A stretch of DNA of 64,000 bases from NCBI GenBank assembly GCA_963210315.1, contig OY723279.1, positions 124,001 through 188,000 on the forward strand. The letters are read 5' to 3'. Of the stretch, positions 33,223 through 41,028 are shown in pieces; position 1 is the stretch's first letter, and every line of letters starts with the position of its first letter. A program made the position numbers and the translations under genes. This DNA is from Rhynchopus euleeides. Its lineage: Eukaryota > Euglenozoa > Diplonemea > Diplonemida > Diplonemidae. The notes under the pieces were generated by a model. It was not told the origin of the DNA. It made no database searches and saw nothing but the letters and a program-made list of their open reading frames with translations.

Positions 33223-35906
33223 GGCCTCATCGATGCGTTTTTTTTGGCTGCGGATCGGGGACCTTTGCCGAAGCCCAGCCCTTTCGCCACCTCCTTCGTC
33301 CTGGCCACAGACTTGACCTCCTCGGAGTTCATCGCAGCCTTGTTGCTGAGGGTGAAGGAGGAGGCCTCGCCGCCCGGAAGGATGTCGTCGGCGCGCTGCT
33401 TCGCGAGCAGTCCCTCCTTGTGGGCGCGAATGCGATTCCGGGACTCCCTGTAAGACAGCTGCGTGACGCAGTGTCCAGCACCAACCGCCAGAGCTTGGGT
33501 GAACCCTACCGGCATAGTTCCCGCATCCAGAGCGTCGAGGTAGTGCTGAAGGTCGGTAGAGAACTCGGTTGCACGCCAGAAGTCCACCACCGCCTTGCGG
33601 AACAAGGCGAGGAACTCGATCCTCCCGTTCCCATTCAGGGTCCGGTCCACCCGAGGAAACAGGGACAGCAGGAGACTGTCACCTTGCAGTTGAGGCAGCG
33701 CCTGCATGAATGCAGAGTAATTTGCAGCAAACTTCCCCTGCATCATCAGCCGGTTGCCAATCCTCCGGTCCTGTGCAGTCGTGGGGTTCCGAAGAATGAC
33801 ACCCACTTTCATCGGACCATATCCAACGAGGATGTTGTCATCTGCCACAGATGACTTGCGGGATCGCGTCCGACGCCTTGTAGGCGATGCCGATGGAAGG
33901 GTACCTGGGTCCTGGGCTGCACCCGGCGTCTCAGACGGTGGGAGGTGCTCCGGATTGGCGTCTGGCCTGCGACTGCCGGGGACTGCGGGCCCAACATCGC
34001 GACCGAGGGCACCTGCAACTGCGTTTGCGATGCGGGACACATCGTCTTCTGAGATGCTCGGCGGCAAGAGGGGGTTTCTGTGAACCTCTGGTGATAGCCG
34101 CGGAAGGAGGTAGGGGCTCTCAGATGACGCCGCACGGAGGCTGACAGGGGTTCTGTCAGGCGGGGTCGCAACGGCCGGCACAACACCTCCAACCCCAGCG
34201 GATGTGCGGGAGTCGCTACTTGCCCGAGACAGGACAGACCGCTGGCGCTGTGCCTGTGAATAAAGGGTGGTGTGGTGCACCATCACAGTGTCAACAGCCT
34301 TCTTGTCGCACAGGAAGTAGTCTGACAGGAGCTTTGAGCGGAACACTTGCGGGGTCGCCGTCGCCCAAGCATGGGAGTTGCGGTGTAAGCCCTTCACAAA
34401 CCCCTGGTAATGCGTCTTACGCATGTCGAGGTCTCCAAGATTGGCGAACTGAAAGACATCAGTGGGGACGAAGATGCGTTTCCCGCCGCTATCCTTCCGC
34501 AGCACATCGTACAGGGCGGATGCTGGATTATCCCACATCCCCTTCAGATCCCAGTTGAAAGGAGAGCTGCTGAGGGAAGCCCGGAGAGTTTTCCGCCAAG
34601 CCGTGGGCTCGAGGGCTGCGTCACGTTTCGCAATGGCATCGTACAAAGATAGTACAAGCACCTTGGCACCGGGTGTCAGCGCACCCTTCCTTGCACTCTC
34701 GCGGGGGTTCGGGTCCTGCCACTCACAGGTGCTCTCTCGCCCTTTTCCCTGAGATGCGGATTTCGTGCGCTTGGGGGAAGGTGTTTGGAAGAGATCAGGG
34801 GCAGCGCGCTCCCCCTTCGAAGGCTGGAGAGGGCTGCGGGGTTCCTCAGGAATGGGCGGAGTAGAACCCTCCTTGGGTGGCAGGAGCGGGTTGCGGGCGT
34901 TGACTTCCTCGGGAATGGGTGGAGTCGATGTAGAACCCTCCTTGGGTGGCAGGAGCGGGTTGCGGTCACGGGGTTCATAGCCGAAGGAGGCATCATACGG
35001 GTGGAATGATGATGCCCCCTTCTGGAAGCCTGGAGGAAGACCAGGTGGAGGGGGTGGCGCCAACGGGGCAGACTCCGAGGCAGCAAGCGGGGTAGACACC
35101 GAGTCAGCACGCGGGGCAGACTCCGAGGCATCACGCGGGGCAGACACCGAGGTAGAGCGCGGGGTAGACACCGAGACATCACGCTTAAACAGCAAGATGT
35201 ATGCCTCGGTTTCATCCAAGACTGGTGCAGGAATCTGGCTCATCAGGTCGTCGTTCGCCTCCCACCACTCATCGCCCTTGCGAACCACGGCAGTGTAATG
35301 CCCTTCCACCATGGAGTCCCCGTGGTGGAGAATGTACCCGTGAAGCGAAAACTGATGGGGTCCAATCATCAGCGTCTCGCAGAGCGTGGCTTTGTAGCAA
35401 TCCTTCAAGAATTGGCCAGGCTGCCCTGCGTCCCGAAACCGTGGCAAAACCACAAGGAGGTCGGTGAGGGTGTCGGGGATGTGGATGTCGGCAGACACCG
35501 TGTGCTCGACATCATGCCTCTCACGGTCAGGACACTTTTCTGCCCGATCGCTGTCGGGATCCTGCTCGTTTTCGCAGTGCTGACAGTCCCGTGAATGAGC
35601 ACGGAAGCAGTCAGGGCACCGCGAAACGAAAGAGGAGACCTTCGACTGTGCAGAAGCCCTCTCCTGCACATCGATCACCTCATGCCGGTCTTCCGCGGGC
35701 AAGCTCAGGAGCAGCATATTGAGGTCGGTCGCATCACGCTCACGAGTCAGGCCACAATCTTTGTAACAGGAGGTGGAGATCTCTCTCAACTGAAAAGGGA
35801 GAGACTCTGCGTCCGACAGACAGGGATGGTGACCATCCCGGCAATCCGAAAAAAACCTGATTTTTCCTGATTTTCGGAGTTTTCTCGAAATTTGCCCTTG
35901 TGTCAA
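33219..35906 (-). CDS. USP-like deubiquitinase remnant plus unknown domains, fused to transposase by frameshift
   Basis: An 895-codon frame. Residues about 97-125 hold a Cys-pair zinc ribbon (RCPDCFRAHSRDCQHC), as in USP finger regions. Residues about 185-242 match the USP (peptidase C19) His box: GYILHHGDSMVEGHYTAVV then EWWEANDD and EAYILLFKR, with His203 as likely catalytic base. The N-terminal Cys box is missing, because the first roughly 28 codons (35906-35824) derive from an inserted MITE-like repeat. The first ATG is at 35717. Next come Ser/Pro repeats (RNPLLPPKEGSTP twice), then an unrecognised helical region. It ends one codon set past AAA AAA AAC and overlaps the transposase frame. 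Probably the 5'-truncated first part of a transposon polyprotein; it may be dead. Confidence 0.7.
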   Translation of the reverse strand: MTQGQISRKLRKSGKIRFFSDCRDGHHPCLSDAESLPFQLREISTSCYKDCGLTRERDATDLNMLLLSLPAEDRHEVIDVQERASAQSKVSSFVSRCPDCFRAHSRDCQHCENEQDPDSDRAEKCPDRERHDVEHTVSADIHIPDTLTDLLVVLPRFRDAGQPGQFLKDCYKATLCETLMIGPHQFSLHGYILHHGDSMVEGHYTAVVRKGDEWWEANDDLMSQIPAPVLDETEAYILLFKRDVSVSTPRSTSVSAPRDASESAPRADSVSTPLAASESAPLAPPPPPGLPPGFQKGASSFHPYDASFGYEPRDRNPLLPPKEGSTSTPPIPEEVNARNPLLPPKEGSTPPIPEEPRSPLQPSKGERAAPDLFQTPSPKRTKSASQGKGRESTCEWQDPNPRESARKGALTPGAKVLVLSLYDAIAKRDAALEPTAWRKTLRASLSSSPFNWDLKGMWDNPASALYDVLRKDSGGKRIFVPTDVFQFANLGDLDMRKTHYQGFVKGLHRNSHAWATATPQVFRSKLLSDYFLCDKKAVDTVMVHHTTLYSQAQRQRSVLSRASSDSRTSAGVGGVVPAVATPPDRTPVSLRAASSESPYLLPRLSPEVHRNPLLPPSISEDDVSRIANAVAGALGRDVGPAVPGSRRPDANPEHLPPSETPGAAQDPGTLPSASPTRRRTRSRKSSVADDNILVGYGPMKVGVILRNPTTAQDRRIGNRLMMQGKFAANYSAFMQALPQLQGDSLLLSLFPRVDRTLNGNGRIEFLALFRKAVVDFWRATEFSTDLQHYLDALDAGTMPVGFTQALAVGAGHCVTQLSYRESRNRIRAHKEGLLAKQRADDILPGGEASSFTLSNKAAMNSEEVKSVARTKEVAKGLGFGKGPRSAAKKNASMRP
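33237..33243 (-). promoter_or_regulatory. Candidate -1 ribosomal frameshift heptamer A AAA AAC
   Basis: On the minus strand the 895-codon ORF reads GCC AAA AAA AAC GCA, so the heptamer A AAA AAC is in the correct zero-frame register for -1 slippage. After a -1 shift, the next codons (CGC ATC GAT GAG GCC TTG AAA) run straight into the transposase. The zero-frame stop is 16 bases past the heptamer. An indel in the eight-A run would look the same. Confidence 0.55.
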
Positions 35907-35970
35907 CCAGTGGCAAATTTTTCGGAAAATCGGGAAAAATCAGGAAAATCCGGAAAATCATACACCCTCC
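35824..35970 (-). repeat. MITE-like A/T-rich repeat, truncated copy
   Basis: Matches 40741-40894 from tggtgaccatcccggcaatc through aaaatcatacaccctcc. The right terminal repeat is intact, but the left 12 bases (GGAGGGTGTATG) are replaced. It supplies the first codons of the deubiquitinase-like frame and so marks where that gene was truncated. Confidence 0.75.
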
Positions 35971-36054
35971 TAGTGTCTGGGGGGTGAAACGGCGGAAAAA
36001 TTTTTGGGGTGTTTTTGGGTGAAAATCCGGGCAACCCGGGCCCTTTGGGACCAT

Positions 36055-38209
36055 CATGAATCTGCCCCGTTAACGGGTAACCGGTATTACCGGGTATTAC
36101 CGGAAACCCGGTAATCGGCCTCCATTACCGGGTATTACCGGGTCAAAAACGGGTATTACCGGGTAAAATCGGGGGTATTACCGGGTCCGGTAATACCCGT
36201 TTTTGTATTACCGGGGATTTTCCGTGGGGATTTCCTTGGTACAGGGATGGTTCGTGGGGTGTCGCAGTGAATCAACTGCAGGGTTCTGGTGATCTTCCGT
36301 CTGGCAGTCCAAGGGAAGGTGCGCGGGGGGAATGTCAGGTGTTAGGTGACCCCCCTGCGTTATTCTGAAGGCCAGCCTCTGCAGCCCCTCCTGGCCCACC
36401 CCTCACAGGGGCGGCCCTGGGAACACTGGGAGTGGGAACGGCTGGGGAACACCCACGTTCAGTACAACCAAGATCTATGAGGCAGGCTTTGCGGCATGGC
36501 GGTGGGGGGCTGTGTTGGCGTGGCATGCCCCGATGATACACAAACAAAGGTCGAGATAATGAGCCCAGGCCCTGATTCCAACACCTGTTCGTTCAACCAA
36601 GATCTATGAGGGACACACCCCTGTCTGTGCCTGTGTCCTCCGTGTGTTGCCTCCTCTCCCTCCCTCTTCAATGCACTTCATGGCCTGGTCCGCTTCCACG
36701 GAGGCAGAGCGTGTCGTCACACAACAGGCCGTCCACGAGGCTAAGTTCTTTGAAACATGCATCATGACTTGTCCCGACTCGAACCAAGCTGATGATTTAT
36801 CAGAGGGACCAGTAGCCAAGCAAGATGACAAGAAGCAGGCGCAACTCGTGCATATATTGAGGGCCTGGTCGAATCCACGTTTTGCTGGGACTTCTCTGGA
36901 TTGCATCATATCGTAAGGGGTCGCTCAAATACCTTGCCGCACTAGCCCGGATCTTAGCTGCAGGTCCGGTACAGAGTGCCAGGTGCTCTTGTCAAGGGTG
37001 TCGCCAGAGAGGCTTCACATGGGAATGGGCGTCTTGCTGTGGAGCGTATCACAGAGGATTTCTCAAAATGGAAACGTGTCGACACCACAACTCCAGAACC
37101 AGCTCTTCCCGTCCACCTGCCCAAACCAGCCGTTGTCTGGGAGTCGTGAGGCCACCACGTGGGTCGACTGCAGGCTGGTTAGCTTCCGCTCATCATACAC
37201 GGGGCGGATACCCTCAGCGTCCCGAAGGCAGGTGCGATTATCCACCTTGGCCCGGGGGCAGTCCAGTGGCGGGCCCGTGTTGAAGCCACCCCAGCAAATA
37301 CAAGTCCGCTCACCGTACTGTGACCTGCTGTGGCAGGAACCACAAGCCCGGCCACGCCAAGAAGCACCTCTCGGTACCATAATGCTCGTTGGCTGCTCGC
37401 AGGTAAGTGTTGCGACAAGCACCCAGCCAGCAGAGCGATGTAACCGAATAACGGATCTGGCGTGACCAATCACTCGAGCCTGGAGTAGGAGAAGATGCAC
37501 GCCTAGGAGGTTTCCCTGAACGAAGGATCGATAATTGGAAACGAGGAGCCCTTCGCTCTGTGCCACTGTGTGCCCAACTGTGCCACTTTGCAACCAGTTT
37601 GGTGACGCACCGTTTCTGCATTTCTGAGCCAAGGTCCTTAAATGATGGAAGCTATGGGAACAGTGCCTCTCTGTGATGGAACCTTCATTGGTTCAGAATG
37701 TGCCTGCCCCAAGACCCTGTTGGCCCAGGCAGTCACTGCCCCCAATGGAATGGTGCTCGCAGACTTTGGGAGAGGAAGGTGGCCCTACGATCACGCCTGT
37801 CTCATGTTATGCGTGTGTGTGATCGACTGCCTGATCTGACGACACTGCCGGCTCTGGAAGGGCTCGGGTGGTGTGTGGGCACCGTGCAGTAGTCAGCACT
37901 GCTGCGACGGAAACTCGAAAAGTCTGCAGTGAGCCACACAAACCAGACGTGAACTGCGGAACCCGGCTTTCGATCACCCCATGCGCCATAGAATCCAACG
38001 TCGACCACAACACACTGCTAAGGGGAAGGGAATCAACCCACAAAACAAAGGGAAATTCCCATGGAAAATACCCGGTAGCGCTACCGGGCTATAACCGGGT
38101 ATTACCGGGTATTACCGGGCAAACGGGTATTACCGGACCCGGTAATACCCGTTTTTCGACCCGGTAATACCCGGTAATACCCGGTAGCCGTTAACGGGGC
38201 AGATTCATG
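36055..38209. mobile_element. 2.16-kb TIR element with palindromic CCGGTAATACC-rich ends
   Basis: The ends are inverted repeats starting CATGAATCTGCCCCGTTAAC, and the direct repeat GACCAT flanks both sides (36049-36054, 38210-38215). The TIRs extend about 150 bp and are packed with short direct and inverted copies of CGGGTATTACCGG. The interior is non-coding or decayed. One plus-strand stretch (36660-36916) reads like eroded protein, and 37642-37800 resembles the start of a MULE catalytic core. The superfamily is uncertain; the duplication is shorter than the usual MULE 8-10 bp. Confidence 0.75.
37642..37839 (+). pseudogene. Possible MULE-type transposase core fragment
   Basis: A 65-codon frame contains VPLCDGTFIG followed by AVTAPNGMVLADF. 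This resembles the first catalytic strand of MULE transposases (DGTF, then a small-residue-rich strand and an N-G turn). No second Asp or Glu motif can be joined to it. It lies inside the 36055-38209 element. The match is short. Confidence 0.28.
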
Positions 38210-38317
38210 GACCATATAGGCCAGGAAAGGCCAAAATTTTCGACTTTTTTCGGAAATTTTTCGATTTTTCAGAGTGTGGCAGTCCGCAGATACAGATTTT
38301 CGGGTCAGAAAGCGCCC

Positions 38318-38416
38318 TATCACTTCACAGCTACAACCGCTCTGATGAATTTCCTTTTGTTTGTTGCGTTGACGCTTCTACACACAAAACCCTGAACTGA
38401 TCACACCCTGAGCCTG
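38318..38416 (+). repeat. Dispersed repeat R1, copy B, left part
   Basis: The left half of copy B ends at gagcctg, where the CACTA-like element is inserted. The right half resumes at 40618 with tgatgaagggtggggttagt. Together they match uninterrupted copy A, except for the 2-bp TG target duplication. Confidence 0.8.
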
Positions 38417-38731
38417 CACGGTGGACTCCAGCGGCCCTAGCGGGAGTCTGGGAGCGGGAGTCTGAGCGGGTGTCAAAGACTCCCGCTAGCGGGAGTCTAT
38501 ACTCCCGCTAGGGGGAGTCTGACTCCCCCTAGCGGGAGTCTTTTCACCTATTTTCATCCATTTTTCCCATGATATAGTTACAGTCTACTGGCGTGGGGGG
38601 TAAAATCATGGTGGAAGAGGGATGGGGAGGGGCTTGTTTTGCTTCTGTCAGTTTCCCCGGACTCTGGACTACCTACCTATCCTCCTGGTAGCGGCTACAC
38701 CTGCGGAGGTGAGCGGTTAGAATTTGAGGTG

Positions 38732-39598
38732 TCAAAGTGCGGCCATCGCCTGTCGTAGTTGTGTTACACCTTGGGCAAGACAAGCCATCCTGCAGGCCTC
38801 ATCTTCTTCGTCAGAACTGTCATCCCCCTCCTGCTGTGCGCGTTGGTCAAGCGTGCTCAAAGTCGCCTCGGATGACACGAATGGTGTGAAAGTCGCCCCC
38901 AGCGGGATTGGCATTTTGCACAAGCAGAGCGATAATTTGCGGTGTCCTTCGGGGAACCGGAACAGGAAGTAGGGCGCGCTGATGGGTTCAACGAAGTCCT
39001 GTGTGTTGCAGTGCACAAACCCCTTCTGCAGCTGTGTCAACTGTGTGCAAAGAACATACACAGCCAATCTATGAGCGTGTCGGGTGTGCAGACACGGACA
39101 CAGAATGACTTCTCTATACCCGAGGATCCCGTCCTGCGACAGGTGCGCAACCTTCCAAGGCATGCCCGATGCGCGCCGCTTCTCTTCTGCCATCGCAAGA
39201 TCTCTCTCGTAAGTTGCGGAGCTGGCGATTGTAACGGCATCTTTCTTGCGATGTCCGTTCTCTGCTTCTTCAAATTCGTCGTTGTTCTGCAGAGGCACTG
39301 CATCTTCTGGAGCCCACCAATGATGGAGATTGTGTACGTAGGCATTGCGCGTTGATCCCTTTTCGGCATGCTCCATCAACCAGTGAAATATATGCCCTGA
39401 GATCCGAGCACGCAAGAAGGGAATCCGGGCTGACTCATCCTTGCATCCCCAGAAGCGCCAGGGGATGTCTGCATACCGGAAATGCATGAGGTCTGCAAGG
39501 GAGACAAAGAGGTAGCGGAACAAGCCCTTGTAGGTGTGTCCTGTGACAGGCAAGCACGACCTTCCGGAACTGAGCACCTGTCCCATGCTGCGACACAT
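38732..39598 (-). CDS. Hypothetical protein of the CACTA-like element
   Basis: Encodes 288 aa with a genuine ATG and ordinary globular composition. Features include an aromatic stretch (MHFRYADIPWRFWGC), His/Cys-containing CPCLHTRHAHRL and an acidic patch DDSSDEEDE near the C-terminus. No family is recognised. An alternative frame just upstream (39648-39530, RQQKNIRQDLYKPCTECV) looks protein-like, so the gene may be frameshifted and longer. Its position inside the TIRs, on the same strand as 39986-40366, suggests a transposon-encoded product, perhaps an accessory or decayed transposase. Confidence 0.5.
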   Translation of the reverse strand: MCRSMGQVLSSGRSCLPVTGHTYKGLFRYLFVSLADLMHFRYADIPWRFWGCKDESARIPFLRARISGHIFHWLMEHAEKGSTRNAYVHNLHHWWAPEDAVPLQNNDEFEEAENGHRKKDAVTIASSATYERDLAMAEEKRRASGMPWKVAHLSQDGILGYREVILCPCLHTRHAHRLAVYVLCTQLTQLQKGFVHCNTQDFVEPISAPYFLFRFPEGHRKLSLCLCKMPIPLGATFTPFVSSEATLSTLDQRAQQEGDDSSDEEDEACRMACLAQGVTQLRQAMAAL

Positions 39599-39652
39599 TC
39601 AGTGCAAGGTTTGTACAGGTCTTGTCGAATATTTTTTTGTTGTCTCATCCAG

Positions 39653-39783
39653 CAGGGGTGGAGCTTGAAATATGGGGTTGCGGGCTGGATCGGGTCAGAT
39701 CGGGTCAGCCAATTTTTTCTTATGGGTTCCCCCCCGGTTCGTCTCAGAGATCAGTGCTCGGGCCCAGCCTCCCGCGAGGTACC
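39653..39783 (+). repeat. Truncated copy of the hAT element end
   Basis: Starts CAGGGGTGGAGCTTGAAATA and is the near-exact inverse of 8457-8595, including the two gatcgggtcag repeats and cgaaccggggggg. It has only one TIR and no matching second end. It separates the two ORFs of the CACTA-like element. Confidence 0.8.
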
Positions 39784-39985
39784 GGAAAAGGGTTAAACCC
39801 GGTAGTGGTACCCTACCCCCGCTGGAGTCCACCGTGCAAGGCCGGATCAGCCCACGGGTGGGTTTGAGGAAGAAATCTGGGGGGGCAAATTTTGCTGCGA
39901 CTTCCGGTTTCACCCGGCCGAACTCCAGCATCTATCCAGACCCACGGTGCCAAGCCGTTCGCCCGTGTCGCGATCATTCGCGGCT

Positions 39986-40366
39986 TCAGGCTGCCCCCGA
40001 CGACACGTTTGTATCCTGCACCTTGCCATACTTCGCCTCCACCTTGTATATGACGGAGAGCGCCCTCCTTCCGCATCGTTGCGACTTCCCTGACAGCGAA
40101 CTTATCCATGTCAGGGAAGACATGGCGATGATTGCGTTGGCCACCTGGGTGCTGTGCTGGTGGAGCTCCTTGCTCAACACCGTTGCTAGGAGCCTTCTAA
40201 TGGATCCCAGTGTCAGCACACTGCCCCCTTTTTTAACAGGGAAGGCCGTGCAAAAATCATGCACAATGTTCGTCGCCTCCGCAGCCTCGGGACTCTCTGC
40301 GCTCTTCTTCTTCTTAATCGACTTTGCCGCCGGCTTCGCTGCCGGCTTCGTTGTCGTCTTCCCCAT
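39986..40366 (-). CDS. Hypothetical basic protein of the CACTA-like element
   Basis: Encodes 126 aa with a genuine ATG. The N-terminus is Lys/Ala-rich (GKTTTKPAAKPAAKSIKKKK), resembling a histone-like or nuclear targeting tail. A helical region follows (SIRRLLATVLSKELHQHSTQ). A histone fold is not convincing. Near residue 90 another frame (DKFAVREVATMRKEGALRHI) looks more natural, so the C-terminus may be shifted by an indel. It probably binds DNA. Confidence 0.45.
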   Translation of the reverse strand: MGKTTTKPAAKPAAKSIKKKKSAESPEAAEATNIVHDFCTAFPVKKGGSVLTLGSIRRLLATVLSKELHQHSTQVANAIIAMSSLTWISSLSGKSQRCGRRALSVIYKVEAKYGKVQDTNVSSGAA

Positions 40367-40617
40367 TTTTGTGAATCAGGTCTGCGAGCTGGGATGGGTG
40401 GAAACGTCCGTTTCGTTTGGTGTGGCTGTACTTCAGTGACGAGTGCCACATTGCATAGGTATCATGGGAAAAATGAGTGAAAATAGGTGAAAAGACTCCC
40501 GCTAGGGGGAGTCAGACTCCCCCTAGCGGGAGTATAGACTCCCGCTAGCGGGAGTTGGACTCCCCCTAGTTGAGACTCCCGAAAAGGGTTACCCTACCCC
40601 CGCTGGAGTCCACCGTG

Positions 40618-40700
40618 TGATGAAGGGTGGGGTTAGTGTATAGAGCACGTTTGGTTGCAGCTGTGGTGGGGCGCTTTCCGCTCACACGAGTGTGCTTAAA
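40618..40700 (+). repeat. Dispersed repeat R1, copy B, right part
   Basis: Continues copy B after the CACTA-like insertion. It contains cacacgagtgtgc, the empty form of the hAT target that is duplicated around 7915-8595. Similarity to copy A ends shortly after. Confidence 0.75.
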
Positions 40701-40740
40701 AAAAAATTTTTTTCGACCCAAAAATTTCGGGTTTTTTTCC

Positions 40741-40894
40741 GGAGGGTGTATGGTGACCATCCCGGCAATCCGAAAAAAACCTGATTTTTCCTGATTTTCG
40801 GATTTTTCTCGAAATTTGCCCTTGTGTCAACCAGTGGCAAATTTTTCGGAAAATCGGGAAAAATCAGGAAAATCCGGAAAATCATACACCCTCC
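40741..40894 (-). mobile_element. 154-bp MITE with 12-bp TIRs
   Basis: Inverted ends GGAGGGTGTATG and CATACACCCTCC bound an A/T-rich interior shared with 35824-35970. No target duplication is clear. The interior has many short gaaaat/attttc inverted repeats that could fold on themselves. Confidence 0.7.
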
Positions 40895-41028
40895 TAGGAT
40901 CTATAATGAACGAGCCCAACCACCCACCCACCCACCCACACCCCAAAGACCCCCCCCCCCCAAGACCCTTGTCCAGCATCAGTAGAGTGTCCAGTCTGGC
41001 GGACGACTGCTACTGTCCGCCCGGGCCC

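Larger units (their letters stand above)
38417..40617. mobile_element. CACTA-like DNA transposon with subterminal repeats
   Basis: Ends CACGGTGGACTCCAGCGG and the inverted CCGCTGGAGTCCACCGTG are flanked by TG on both sides (38415-38416, 40618-40619). The empty site in copy A near 7840 confirms this. Inside both ends are inverted arrays of gactcccgctagcgggagtc and a shared block tcacctattttca. CAC-type termini, a 2-bp duplication and dense subterminal motifs fit the CACTA/EnSpm group. No DDE transposase is recognised; two ORFs lie inside (38732-39598, 39986-40366). A truncated hAT relative and an extra copy of the right end (39783-39838) interrupt it. Confidence 0.78.

Noticed and set aside
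39986..40366. Histone gene
   Set aside because: The Lys/Ala tail is suggestive, but the helical part does not match any core histone pattern.
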